This document shows, in pieces, positions 16,693 through 25,850 of a stretch of DNA of 64,000 nucleotides. A program made the position numbers and the translations under genes. Below the pieces are notes generated by a model that was given only the letters and a program-made list of their open reading frames with translations, searched no databases and had not been told where the DNA came from. This DNA is from an uncultured Prevotellaceae bacterium (lineage in GTDB: Bacteria; Bacteroidota; Bacteroidia; Bacteroidales; Bacteroidaceae). The stretch spans positions 62,001-126,000 of the forward strand of contig CACZBS010000007.1 of NCBI GenBank assembly GCA_902779455.1, given 5' to 3'. How positions within the stretch are numbered: the first letter of the stretch is position 1; each line of letters opens with the position of its first letter.

Positions 16693-19278
16693 GTGGATCA
16701 GACGTTTGACAACGACAGAATTTTGAAAATCAACATTGAGGAGGAAATGAAGTCCTCGTACATCGACTATTCCATGTCGGTGATTGTGGCCCGTGCCCTC
16801 CCTGATGTGCGTGACGGATTCAAACCAGTTCATCGCCGTATATTGTATGGAATGATGGGCATCGGTAACACCAGCGACAAACCGCACAAGAAGTGCGCAC
16901 GCGTCGTGGGTGAGGTGCTCGGTAAGTATCACCCCCATGGAGACTCCTCAGTCTATGGCGCACTGGTGCGCATGGGCCAGGAGTGGAACATGCGCTATAC
17001 GCTCGTCGACGGACAAGGCAACTTCGGATCGGTCGACGGCGATTCTCCCGCTGCCATGCGTTACACGGAGTGCCGCCTCTCGAAGATGGGCGAGCACATC
17101 ATGGACGACCTCGACAAAGATACGGTCGACATGGATCCCAACTTCGACAATACGCTCGTCGAGCCCAGCGTCATGCCGACGAAGGTGCCCAACCTGCTGG
17201 TCAACGGCGGCAACGGCATTGCCGTGGGTATGGCCACCAATATGCCGACCCACAATCTGGGCGAGGTCATCGATGGCTGCTGCGCCTTCATCGACAATCC
17301 TGACATTGATACGGACGGGCTGATGCAGTATATCCCAGGCCCCGACTTCCCGACGGGCGCCTATATCTATGGCCTGCAGGGCGTGCGCGATGCCTATGAG
17401 ACGGGGCGCGGACGTATTGTCATGCGTGCCAAGGCTGAGATTGAGAGTGGCGAGCAGCACGACAAGATCGTTGTCACGGAGATTCCCTACGGCGTCAACA
17501 AGGCCGACCTCGTGGCCTACATCGCCGATCTGGCCACACAGCATAAGATTGAGGGCATCGCCAACGTCAACGATGAAAGCGGTCGCCAAGGCATGCGCAT
17601 CGTCGTCGACGTGAAGCGCGACGCCAATGCTAACGTCATCCTCAACAAGCTCTTCAAGATGACGGCCCTACAGAGCTCATTCTCAGTGAACAACATCGCT
17701 CTTGTGCCCATCAAGACTGGCGACGGGACAAGGCTTCGTCCACGCCTGCTGAGCCTGCGCGAATGTATCCGCTATTTCATCGATCATCGCCATGAGGTGA
17801 CCATCCGCCGTACGCAGTACGACCTGAAAAAGGCTCAGGAAAGAGCTCACATTCTTGAAGGACTCATCATTGCCGTGAATAATATCGACGAGGTGGTCCA
17901 CATCATCCGCCAGAGCCAGACACCTACTGACGCCCAGCGCAACCTCGAGAAACGATTCGATCTCGACGAACTGCAGTCGAAGGCCATCGTCGACATGCGA
18001 CTGAGCCAGCTGACGGGCCTGCGTGTCGACCAGTTGCATCAGGAGTATGACGACCTGATGAAGCTCATCGCCGATCTGGAGGAAATCCTGAATAATCCTG
18101 AGCGCTGCAAGGAGGTGATGAAGCAAGACCTCCTGGAGGTGAAGGAGAAGTATGGCGACGAGCGCAAGACGGAGATCATTCCCTTCGACCACGAGTTCAA
18201 CGCCGAGGACTTCTATCCCGATGATCCCGTTGTCATCACCATATCCCACCTGGGCTACATCAAGCGCACGCCGCTGGCCGAATTCCACGCCCAGGGACGT
18301 GGCGGCGTCGGCGCCAAAGGAGCGCGTCATCGCGACAACGACTTCACAGAGTATATCTATCCTGCCACGATGCATAACACGCTGCTCTTCTTCACACAGA
18401 AGGGACGCTGCTATTGGCAGAAGTGCTACGAGATTCCTGAAGGCGACAAGAACTCTAAAGGTCGTGCCATCCAGAACCTCCTGAACATTGAGCCCGACGA
18501 TCAGATCAATGCCGTGCTCCGCATCAAGAAGTTCGACGACGAGGAATTTCTCAACTCCCACTATGTTGTGTTCGCCACGAAGAACGGCATCGTCAAGAAG
18601 ACCTGCCTCGAGGCCTACAGCAGGCCCAGGGCCAACGGCGTCAACGCTATCAATATCCTCGAGGGCGACCGCGTCGTCAGCGTCAGACTCACCAACGGAC
18701 ACAACGAACTCATCCTGGCCAACAGAAACGGGCGGGCCGTCAGATTCAACGAAGAGAAGATTCGCACCATGGGACGCGTCTCGACAGGCGTCATCGGCAT
18801 GCGTCTCGACGACGGCGACGACGAGGTCGTGGGCATGGTCTGCATCAACGATCCGCAGACGGAGACCGTCATGGTCGTCTCGGAGAATGGCTATGGCAAG
18901 CGTTCTGACATTGAGGACTATCGTATCACCAACCGCGGAGGCAAGGGCGTCAAGACGATGGCTATCACGGAGAAGACAGGCCGCCTCGTAGCCATTAAGG
19001 TGGTCACCGACGAGAACGACCTCATGATTATCAACAAGAGTGGCATCCTGCTCCGACTGAATGTCGATCAGGTGCGCGTTATGGGCCGCGCGACGCAGGG
19101 TGTCCGACTGATTAACCTCACTAAGAAGAACGACATGATTGCCTCTGTATGCAAGGTGGCCAAGGCTACGGATGATGAGGAGGACGTCGCTGAGCATGTC
19201 GATGTGGATAATACTGCGGAAATCGGCGATGCACCTATGGTTGACTTCGCCGAGCCCGAAGATGAGAACCAGAACTAA
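16693..19278 (+). CDS. gyrA: DNA gyrase subunit A
   Basis: Breakage-reunion subunit of gyrase. GTG start; the product of 861 residues begins VDQTFDNDRILKINIEEEMK, matching relatives, and the next ATG (16747) would remove conserved sequence. The catalytic tyrosine is Tyr124 (AAMRYTE). The quinolone-determining region reads HPHGDSSVYGALVRMGQ, with Ser85 at the position of E. coli Ser83 and Gly89 at the position of E. coli Asp87. The C-terminal beta-pinwheel contains a GQGRGGVGAKGARH-like GyrA box near 535 and the tail is acidic. It starts an apparent operon with two TPR proteins and the epimerase-like gene. Confidence 0.97.
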   Translation: MDQTFDNDRILKINIEEEMKSSYIDYSMSVIVARALPDVRDGFKPVHRRILYGMMGIGNTSDKPHKKCARVVGEVLGKYHPHGDSSVYGALVRMGQEWNMRYTLVDGQGNFGSVDGDSPAAMRYTECRLSKMGEHIMDDLDKDTVDMDPNFDNTLVEPSVMPTKVPNLLVNGGNGIAVGMATNMPTHNLGEVIDGCCAFIDNPDIDTDGLMQYIPGPDFPTGAYIYGLQGVRDAYETGRGRIVMRAKAEIESGEQHDKIVVTEIPYGVNKADLVAYIADLATQHKIEGIANVNDESGRQGMRIVVDVKRDANANVILNKLFKMTALQSSFSVNNIALVPIKTGDGTRLRPRLLSLRECIRYFIDHRHEVTIRRTQYDLKKAQERAHILEGLIIAVNNIDEVVHIIRQSQTPTDAQRNLEKRFDLDELQSKAIVDMRLSQLTGLRVDQLHQEYDDLMKLIADLEEILNNPERCKEVMKQDLLEVKEKYGDERKTEIIPFDHEFNAEDFYPDDPVVITISHLGYIKRTPLAEFHAQGRGGVGAKGARHRDNDFTEYIYPATMHNTLLFFTQKGRCYWQKCYEIPEGDKNSKGRAIQNLLNIEPDDQINAVLRIKKFDDEEFLNSHYVVFATKNGIVKKTCLEAYSRPRANGVNAINILEGDRVVSVRLTNGHNELILANRNGRAVRFNEEKIRTMGRVSTGVIGMRLDDGDDEVVGMVCINDPQTETVMVVSENGYGKRSDIEDYRITNRGGKGVKTMAITEKTGRLVAIKVVTDENDLMIINKSGILLRLNVDQVRVMGRATQGVRLINLTKKNDMIASVCKVAKATDDEEDVAEHVDVDNTAEIGDAPMVDFAEPEDENQN

Positions 19279-19305
19279 AACTGTTTAACCAAAATGATAA
19301 CGATT

Positions 19306-20562
19306 ATGAAGAAAATCATGATGATGGCCCTGATGGCAGCAGCTGCCACCACCGCCTTTGCCCAGGATGCCCTGGTGAAACAAGCCAAGAAACTCGTCGC
19401 TGGCGGTCAGTTCGACGAAGCCATTGAGACACTGAAGCCCGCCCTGACCTCAAGTCAGACCCTCGACAAGGCCGCCGCCTGGAACGAGATGGTGCAGGCT
19501 CAGTATGGCAAGTACAACGCCATTCAGACGGCTGAGATGGAGAATAAGGTGAAGAAGCTGGAGGTGCCCTACGACACCGTCGGCATGAACCACGCTGCCG
19601 TGGAGGCCTTGAAGGCAGCCATGAAGTGCGACGAGTTCGACCGCCAGCCCAACGAAAAGGGCAAGGTGAAGATCAATTTCCGTCAGGCTAACCAGCAGAA
19701 GATGCAGAACGTGCGCCTGGCCATGATCAATGCCGGACTCTATGAGTATAACCACAAGAACCTCGACGGTGCCCTCGACTGCTGGAAGCTCTATCTCGAC
19801 TCACCTGAAGACGAGTTCTGGACAGGTGTGCCCGATGTGGCCGACGTCACCAAGGACCAGTATCGTTCGGAGATTGCCTACTATGCAGGTCTCGTGGCTT
19901 ATCAGAAGAAGGACTACGTCCAGGCTGTGAAGTACGCCACCCTGGCTTCTCAGGACCCCAACAAGGCTGCCGACGCCAATGAGATCATGCTCTTCTCGAA
20001 GAAGGAGACCTTGAAGAGCAAGGCCGACTCGCTTGAATATCTTGGCATGCTGAAGGACCTGCGCAAGCAGAATCCTGACGAGGACCGCTATTTCAATCTG
20101 CTGATGGACTATTACACACGTGCCAACGATCAGGCTGCCCTGAAAGCTTGGGCTGAGGAGGAGATTGCCATCGACCCGCAGAACAAGATGGCTTGGGCCC
20201 TGAAGGGTGAGGTTCAGATGAACGACCGTCAGTGGGACGCAGCTGTCGAATCCTACAAGAAGGCTGCTGAGATTGATCCTGAATTCGTGCAGGTCATCTT
20301 CAACGCTGGTGTGTGCCTCAACTCGAAGGCTATCGACCTGAAGGACGAACTGGCTGACAAGAACACCGGCGGACTGACCAAGGCCAATGCTGATAAGGTG
20401 AAGGCTATCCTGGCCGACGCCCAGGTCTACCTGGAGAAGTCGAAGGAGCTCGATCCCTTCCGCGAGAAGGTCAACTGGGCTTATCCTCTCTACCAGATCT
20501 ACTACTCACTCGGCGACGAGGCTAAGGCCAACGAGATGGAGAAGCTGGTCAACTCGAAGTAA
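19306..20562 (+). CDS. Exported TPR-repeat protein
   Basis: 418 residues starting MKKIMMMALMAAAATTAFA, a signal peptide cleaved before QDALVKQ; no lipobox, so probably periplasmic. TPR-type helical pairs occur along the whole length (FDEAIETLKPAL near the start, WDAAVESYKKAAEIDPE near 310). An ATG four codons earlier (19294) is also possible. It lies 27 nt after gyrA and 16 nt before a second TPR gene with the same layout, to which it is paralogous: the order of the helical blocks and the C-terminal segment that ends both proteins correspond. The function is unknown; TPR proteins of this kind usually hold partners together in the envelope. Confidence 0.8.
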   Translation: MKKIMMMALMAAAATTAFAQDALVKQAKKLVAGGQFDEAIETLKPALTSSQTLDKAAAWNEMVQAQYGKYNAIQTAEMENKVKKLEVPYDTVGMNHAAVEALKAAMKCDEFDRQPNEKGKVKINFRQANQQKMQNVRLAMINAGLYEYNHKNLDGALDCWKLYLDSPEDEFWTGVPDVADVTKDQYRSEIAYYAGLVAYQKKDYVQAVKYATLASQDPNKAADANEIMLFSKKETLKSKADSLEYLGMLKDLRKQNPDEDRYFNLLMDYYTRANDQAALKAWAEEEIAIDPQNKMAWALKGEVQMNDRQWDAAVESYKKAAEIDPEFVQVIFNAGVCLNSKAIDLKDELADKNTGGLTKANADKVKAILADAQVYLEKSKELDPFREKVNWAYPLYQIYYSLGDEAKANEMEKLVNSK

Positions 20563-20578
20563 AACCTTAACAGACTGA

Positions 20579-21742
20579 ATGAAGCAAATCCTGACCTTGC
20601 TTCTCTTACTAATGACAACACCGTGCCTGATGGCTCAGAAACGTGAGCTTAGTCAGGCACGGTCTTCTATCAAGAGCGGCAAATACGATGAGGCGGAGCG
20701 GTCGATGGCTGCGCTGCTGAAGGACTCGGCAAATAGGGCAAACAAGCGCATCTATCTGACGAGATACGACGCCGTGCGCCACCTCTACGAACAGGGCAAC
20801 GAGAAGTTATACCTCAAGCAGAAGTACGACACGGCCGTCTTCTTCAGCAATACTCGCAAGCTGTTCGCTATCGCAGAGACCCTCGACAGCCTGGATTCCG
20901 ACTATCGCCATAAGCATGCCGCTCAGCTCAATGCCATCCGTCCGAATCTTTTCAACGGCGGTATCTATTATATAAGGAAAGCGAAATGGAGTGATGCCTT
21001 CGATTATTTCGAGGCCTATATCGACTGTGCCAACCAACCTCTTTTCTCAGCCTACCGTTATGACTCCATAGACAGGAGGATGCCCGAGGCTGCCTATTGG
21101 GCCACCTATTGTGGCTATAAGCAGCACGACCCCGTTCTCACGCTGCGCCATCGCAAGCTGGCTTTGCGTGACACGACGCATCATGACTTCACGCTCCAGT
21201 TTATGGCAGAGGCCCGTCGATGGCTTAACGACGAGGAACTTTATATCGCCACGCTTCAGGAGGGCTTCCGCCAGCATCCCCAATTCGCCTATTTCTTTCC
21301 TCGGCTGATGGATGCCTACACCAGTCGCGGACAACACGAACAGGCACTGGCTTTGGCCGACAGTGCGCTGGCTGTGTGCGATTCATGCGAACTCTATCTC
21401 TTTGCCAAGTCGTCAGCCCTGCTCCGGCTTCAGCGTTATAAGGAGTGCATCAGCTACTGCAATCGTCTGATTGCCCAGAACGACACACTTGCTGAAGCCT
21501 ATTTCAATGCAGGGACGGCCTACGTCAATCTGGCAGCAGGGCTGAATCCGAAGCGTGAACGCAAGTTGCTCAGACTGGCATATCAGAATGCCCGTCACTA
21601 CATGGAGCGCTATCGCGAGCTGATGCCAGAGGAGCCCTCCAAGTGGGCGCCAGTGCTTTATCGCATTTATCTTAACTTGAACATGGGAAAGCAGTTCGAC
21701 GAAATCGACCGACTGCTTAACAATAATACCAGACAAAAATGA
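20579..21742 (+). CDS. Exported TPR-repeat protein, paralogue of the preceding gene
   Basis: 387 residues with a signal peptide (MKQILTLLLLLMTTPCLMA). It contains TPR-like helical pairs (GKYDEAERSMAALLKD, GQHEQALALADSALAVCD, LQRYKECISYCNRLIAQNDT). Layout and C-terminal end resemble the preceding protein, which points to an old tandem duplication. The stop codon overlaps the start of the next gene (ATGA), which indicates coupled translation with the epimerase-like protein. Function unknown. Confidence 0.8.
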   Translation: MKQILTLLLLLMTTPCLMAQKRELSQARSSIKSGKYDEAERSMAALLKDSANRANKRIYLTRYDAVRHLYEQGNEKLYLKQKYDTAVFFSNTRKLFAIAETLDSLDSDYRHKHAAQLNAIRPNLFNGGIYYIRKAKWSDAFDYFEAYIDCANQPLFSAYRYDSIDRRMPEAAYWATYCGYKQHDPVLTLRHRKLALRDTTHHDFTLQFMAEARRWLNDEELYIATLQEGFRQHPQFAYFFPRLMDAYTSRGQHEQALALADSALAVCDSCELYLFAKSSALLRLQRYKECISYCNRLIAQNDTLAEAYFNAGTAYVNLAAGLNPKRERKLLRLAYQNARHYMERYRELMPEEPSKWAPVLYRIYLNLNMGKQFDEIDRLLNNNTRQK

Positions 21743-22800
21743 AGAAGATATGTATCGTTGCGGGTGCTCGCCCAAACTTCGTAAAGGTGGCTCCTTTGAT
21801 TCGTTCCATCGAGAAGACTGATGGTGCAGAATACATGTTGGTCTATGCAGGGCGTGAGGATGATCCGACCCTTGAGGCGTCGCTCTTTGACGATCTGCAG
21901 ATGCCGCGGCCTGACGTCTTTCTGGGTGTCGACAGCACCAGTCTGAATGAGATTACCTCAAGAGTTATGGCAGAATTCGACGCATTGCTCGAGCGGTGTC
22001 CCGCTGACGTCGTCATTGTCGTCGACGATCTGGCCTCGACGATGGCTGCGGCTATTGTGACGAAGAAGCGTGGCATCCGTCTGGCTCATCTTGTGGCTGG
22101 CACTCGTTCCTTTGATATGAGGATGCCAAAAGAAGTCAACCGGCTGGTGATAGATGCCCTGAGTGATTATCTGTTTACCGCTGGCGTCAAGAGCAACAGC
22201 GTGGCTACGCGTGAGCAGGCTGAAGGGTCCAATACGTATATGGTTGGCAATATCTTGATGGACACGCTCCGTTTCAATCATCAGCGCCTGCGTCGTCCGC
22301 AACTCGACGTTGAGGAGGGACGATATCTCGTCTTCACACTCAATCGCAAGGCGCTCCTTGCTGACGAATGCCGTCTGCAGGCTTTGCTCAGCGCAATGCT
22401 CAAGGCTGCTAATGGTATGCCCGTGATCGCACCTCTGCGTGGTCAGGCTGCCAAGGTCGTGGCCTCTTTCGGCCTTCCCGCCTCATCCTTCCTCCAGACG
22501 ACTCCTTTGCCCTATCTCGAGTTTGGTTGGCTGACGGCTCATGCCGGGGGCATCATCACTGATTCAGGCAATGTGGCTGAAGAAGCGACGTTCAATGGCG
22601 TGCCCTGTATTACGCTCAACAGCTATACAGAGCATCAGGAGACGGTCACTATCGGCTCAAACGTCCTCGTGGGTGAAGACCCAGACCGCTTGGCAGATGA
22701 AGTCAGCCGGATGGTCAGCGGCACATGGAAAGCAAGCGCCCTGCCTGACCGCTGGGATGGGCGGACGGCAGAGCGCATCGTCAGTATCTTGCTCTCTTAA
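21739..22800 (+). CDS. UDP-GlcNAc 2-epimerase-like (WecB family) protein, catalytic residues substituted
   Basis: 353 residues with the two-domain fold of non-hydrolysing UDP-GlcNAc 2-epimerases: N-terminal IVAGARPNFVKVAPLI, VVDDLAST at the UDP-side Asp (Asp97), HLVAGTRSFDMRMPKEVNR in the middle, and DSGNVAEEATFNGVPCITL in the C-terminal domain. Compared with E. coli WecB residues D95, E117, E131 and H213, only the Asp is kept; the others read Val119, Lys131 and Asn202. Normal epimerase activity is therefore doubtful. It could bind a nucleotide sugar or use another chemistry. It is translationally coupled to the upstream TPR gene and ends a convergent pair with rubrerythrin. Confidence 0.8.
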   Translation: MKKICIVAGARPNFVKVAPLIRSIEKTDGAEYMLVYAGREDDPTLEASLFDDLQMPRPDVFLGVDSTSLNEITSRVMAEFDALLERCPADVVIVVDDLASTMAAAIVTKKRGIRLAHLVAGTRSFDMRMPKEVNRLVIDALSDYLFTAGVKSNSVATREQAEGSNTYMVGNILMDTLRFNHQRLRRPQLDVEEGRYLVFTLNRKALLADECRLQALLSAMLKAANGMPVIAPLRGQAAKVVASFGLPASSFLQTTPLPYLEFGWLTAHAGGIITDSGNVAEEATFNGVPCITLNSYTEHQETVTIGSNVLVGEDPDRLADEVSRMVSGTWKASALPDRWDGRTAERIVSILLS

Positions 22801-22816
22801 GATAAAAGATAAAAGT

Positions 22817-22892
22817 TGAAAGATGAGGAATATGATCAGGCTTGGCCTTGTCGTTATGAACAGTTCTGTCTAATCATATTATTCATCTTTCA
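22817..22892. terminator. Long AT-rich hairpin between convergent genes
   Basis: The segment around 22817-22836 pairs with 22873-22892 over about 20 bp with two mismatches (AAAGATGA with TCATCTTT at the base). It sits between the epimerase-like gene and rubrerythrin and can act on both strands. Confidence 0.55.
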
Positions 22893-22908
22893 TTTTTCAC
22901 CTCTCATT

Positions 22909-23451
22909 TTAATAGTTCTCGGCCTTCACCTGGAAGTAGCTCTGGGGATGGTCGCATACTGGGCACACCTCGGGAGCTTTCTTACCCACGACGATATGTC
23001 CGCAGTTGGCGCATTGCCAGATGACGTCGCCATCCTTCGAGAACACACGCTCATGGCGCACATTGTCGAGCAGCTTGCGATAGCGCTCCTCGTGGGCCTT
23101 CTCAATCTTAGCCACGCCTTCGAACTTCTCGGCTATCTCGTCGAAACCCTCCTCGCGGGCCTCGCGGGCCATGCGGGCATACATGTCTGTCCATTCGAAG
23201 TTCTCGCCTCCGGCAGCTGCCTCCAGATTGCTGGCCGTATCCTTGATGGCACCGCCCTCCAAGAGCTTGAACCACATCTTGGCGTGCTCCTTCTCGTTGG
23301 CAGCCGTCTCCTCGAAGATGGCAGCGATCTGGACGTAGCCGTCCTTCTTGGCCTTCGAAGCCCAGTAGCTGTACTTGTTGCGTGCCATCGACTCACCTGC
23401 AAATGCTTCCTGCAGGTTCTTCTCTGTCTTTGTTCCTTTTAGTTCTTTCAT
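22909..23451 (-). CDS. rbr: Rubrerythrin
   Basis: Non-haem diiron protein that reduces hydrogen peroxide in the cytoplasm, an oxidative-stress defence of anaerobes. The 180-residue product has the N-terminal four-helix diiron domain ([14 protein letters not shown] and [14 protein letters not shown] carrying Glu and His ligands, then [15 protein letters not shown]). The C-terminal rubredoxin-like domain has CANCG and CPVC. It is the last gene of a same-strand run porin-asparaginase-rubrerythrin with 19 nt to the asparaginase gene; I see no separate promoter in that gap. Confidence 0.95.
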   Translation of the reverse strand: MKELKGTKTEKNLQEAFAGESMARNKYSYWASKAKKDGYVQIAAIFEETAANEKEHAKMWFKLLEGGAIKDTASNLEAAAGGENFEWTDMYARMAREAREEGFDEIAEKFEGVAKIEKAHEERYRKLLDNVRHERVFSKDGDVIWQCANCGHIVVGKKAPEVCPVCDHPQSYFQVKAENY

Positions 23452-23470
23452 GATTGTTCTTTTTATGATG

Positions 23471-24499
23471 TTAAACTGTTATCTCTCCGCAGATGCTCTG
23501 CTTCATAAACTTGCGCACGATTTCGGAGTCGTCATAGCGGCCTTGCAGATACATCAGCTTCGTCACGGCACTTTCCACCGTGCCGTCGTAACCGCTGACC
23601 ACGCCGGCTTCCTGCAGCTGGTAGCCAGTGTCGTAGCGTCCCATCTCGACGCGGCCTTGCAGGCATTGGCTGATGTTGACTACCACCTTGCCGTGGCGCG
23701 ATGCCTCCTTCAGGGCGCTGATGAGCCATGGGGCCTGTGGGGCGTTGCCGCTGCCATAGGTGCGCATGACGATGGCTCGCAGCGTGGGCATGGTCACCAG
23801 ATAGCGAATCATTTCTTCGCGCACTCCAGGGAAGAGCGAGAAGATGAACACGCTGGCGTCCAGCTTCAGCTGAGGAATCATCCTGCGACGATAGTCGGGC
23901 TGATGGATGAACTCCTCGTGATAGGTGATGTTCACGCCCGCATCTGCCAGATGAGGATAGTTGAACGACTCGAAGGCATTGAACTCGTCGGCACTCTGCT
24001 TCGTCGTGCGGTTGCCGCGCATCAGGTGGCCGTTGAAGTAGACTGACACCTCAGGCACCATTGGCGTGCCGTCCTGATGGCGTGCGGCGGCAATCTCTAT
24101 CGACGTGATGAGGTTTTCCTTGCCGTCGGTGCGCAACTGTCCGATGGGCAGCTGACTGCCCGTCAGTATGACAGGCTTACCGAGATTCTGGAGCATGAAC
24201 GACAACGCAGAGGCCGTGAACGACATCGTGTCCGTGCCGTGCAGGATGACGAAGCCGTCGTAGTCGTCATAGCGCTCATTGATCAGTCCGGCCAGTTGAA
24301 CCCAGAACTCAGGCGACATGTCGCTCGAGTCGATGGGGGGCGAGAACTGGTAGGTCGCTATCTCAGTCTTGAATTGCGCCAGTTCAGGCACCCGGCTCAG
24401 CAGATGTTCAAAGTCGAAGGGCTCCAGGGCCCCTGTCAGCGGATTGCGGTTCATGCCGATGGTTCCGCCCGTGTAGATCAATAGTATTCTGGTTTGCAT
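23471..24499 (-). CDS. ansA: L-asparaginase, type I
   Basis: Hydrolyses asparagine to aspartate and ammonia. 342 residues without a signal peptide, so the cytoplasmic type I form. The two catalytic triads are visible: YTGGTIG (Thr10/Thr13) and HGTDTM (Thr89, Asp90) with the lysine of TDGKENL later. It lies 13 nt after the porin gene on the same strand and 19 nt before rubrerythrin, consistent with one transcript started at the porin promoter. Confidence 0.94.
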   Translation of the reverse strand: MQTRILLIYTGGTIGMNRNPLTGALEPFDFEHLLSRVPELAQFKTEIATYQFSPPIDSSDMSPEFWVQLAGLINERYDDYDGFVILHGTDTMSFTASALSFMLQNLGKPVILTGSQLPIGQLRTDGKENLITSIEIAAARHQDGTPMVPEVSVYFNGHLMRGNRTTKQSADEFNAFESFNYPHLADAGVNITYHEEFIHQPDYRRRMIPQLKLDASVFIFSLFPGVREEMIRYLVTMPTLRAIVMRTYGSGNAPQAPWLISALKEASRHGKVVVNISQCLQGRVEMGRYDTGYQLQEAGVVSGYDGTVESAVTKLMYLQGRYDDSEIVRKFMKQSICGEITV

Positions 24500-24512
24500 A
24501 GTCCTTCGCAGG

Positions 24513-25643
24513 TCAGAAGCGGAAGTCGAGCTCCAGGTTCACCATGTTGTACTTATATTTATTAATGTACATCGTATTGTAATCGCGCGTATGGTCGTCG
24601 ACGCGCGAATACATCAGGTTGAGCATGATGTTCTTGTTGAACATGTAGTCGATGCCGCCTTCATAGTGTATGGTGCGCACGTCGCCGTTGGCACCTATGT
24701 CATACCATATCTTCTTGCCATAGTTAATCTCGTCGCGATAGACGTCGTAGCGGGCTTTGACGTGCAGCTTGTTCTTGATGATCGGCACGATGCCAAAGAA
24801 ATAGAAGCCGTCGGCCTTCGTTCCTTTGCGGCGCTCAATGGTGTTGGTGCCGTCGCCGGCTGTTGCCGTGCCGAAGCCCTGGCTGTGGATATACTCGGTG
24901 CGGAAGGTCCAGTCGTCCTTGTCCCATTCGGCCGAGATGGCATAGCGGTTCTTCGAGACGCTCTGGTTGGTCTTGCCGTCGATGCTGTAGCCGCCACGCG
25001 AGCCTGTCCATCCGAAGCCGCCGATGCGCAGCCCCTTGACGGGCATGACCCACATACCGCCGATGATGTCCTTGCGATTGTCCTTATCCTTGGCGTTGAT
25101 GCCTTCGCCATTGTAGACGCCAACCTGATAATGGAGCAGCGGATGGCCTGCCACGCGGATCAGGTCGCCCTGCAGCTGTACGCCGATGTCGCGTCCGCCT
25201 GACGACTTCTCGCCCGTGCGGTCGCCAAAGCCGGCCAGCTTGTTGACTGACATGGCGTAGGAATACCAACCCTGAGTGATGGGGTGGGTGGGGTTCTCGA
25301 ATGTAAAGGCACGCTTAAACTGTCCGACTCTCACTTTCAGGAAGTCGAATCTGCGCCATTCGGCATAGAGGTCGACCAGATTGAAGGTGGCAGATGAAGG
25401 GCCGGCATTCGATGAACCCTGAGCCTGCACGCGCCAGTCGAAGTCGCCGCTCTGTCCGTCGAGAATCAGTCGGAGCAGTCGCAGGTTGATCGAGTTCTGC
25501 TCGTCGCCCTTCTTGTCGTTGGCCTGATATTGCACCATTCCATATCCGCTCAGCTTCATGGTGTCATACCATTTTTTCTCCTGAGCGTTGGCGCCGATAG
25601 CCATCAGCGTGAGCATAGACATTGCAATGAATTTCTTTGTCAT
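24513..25643 (-). CDS. Outer membrane porin (phosphate-selective porin O/P family)
   Basis: 376 residues starting MTKKFIAMSMLTLMAIGANA, a signal peptide cleaved before QEKKWYD. The mature protein consists of alternating amphipathic strands and ends in Phe (LELDFRF), as expected for an outer membrane barrel. Strands such as LSGYGMVQYQAN and DWRVQAQGSSN are typical of OprO/OprP-like porins of Bacteroidales. Substrate unknown; the family name does not prove phosphate selectivity. An in-frame ATG 11 codons earlier is too close to the promoter. It is probably the first gene of the porin-ansA-rbr unit. Confidence 0.85.
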   Translation of the reverse strand: MTKKFIAMSMLTLMAIGANAQEKKWYDTMKLSGYGMVQYQANDKKGDEQNSINLRLLRLILDGQSGDFDWRVQAQGSSNAGPSSATFNLVDLYAEWRRFDFLKVRVGQFKRAFTFENPTHPITQGWYSYAMSVNKLAGFGDRTGEKSSGGRDIGVQLQGDLIRVAGHPLLHYQVGVYNGEGINAKDKDNRKDIIGGMWVMPVKGLRIGGFGWTGSRGGYSIDGKTNQSVSKNRYAISAEWDKDDWTFRTEYIHSQGFGTATAGDGTNTIERRKGTKADGFYFFGIVPIIKNKLHVKARYDVYRDEINYGKKIWYDIGANGDVRTIHYEGGIDYMFNKNIMLNLMYSRVDDHTRDYNTMYINKYKYNMVNLELDFRF

Positions 25644-25673
25644 AGTTTTGAGATAGATTTGATTTTCAGAGCA

Positions 25674-25681
25674 CAAAGATA
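25674..25681 (-). promoter_or_regulatory. -7 promoter element of the porin-ansA-rbr unit
   Basis: The complementary strand reads TATCTTTG, 30 nt upstream of the porin ATG. Confidence 0.7.
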
Positions 25682-25734
25682 ATCAAAAAACATGATACCG
25701 CCAAATTTTAGGCCCGCCGATTGCTGTTTTTCGG

Positions 25735-25837
25735 CAAAGTGCCGCTTCTCTGTTGTCAAAGTACCGCTTTGATGTCGTCAAAGGACCGCTTCTCTGATGT
25801 CAAAGTACCGCTTTGATGAGGTCAAAGCGGTACTTCG
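25735..25837. repeat. Family A repeat array A3 (five units)
   Basis: Units start at 25735, 25757, 25779, 25801 and 25823, an exact 22-bp period. Four are in one orientation (for example CAAAGTACCGCTTTG) and the last, nearest to the methyltransferase stop codon, is inverted (CAAAGCGGTACTTCG). The last two units form a 15-bp stem with one G-T pair and a 7-nt loop. The array ends 13 bp from the stop codon of the methyltransferase gene. Confidence 0.9.
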
Positions 25838-25850
25838 TCTATAGGCATCA

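Noticed and set aside
17683-19197. 504-codon open frame antisense to gyrA
   Set aside because: Leu/Asp/Val-rich product typical of the reverse strand of GC-rich genes, no promoter, gyrA is certain.
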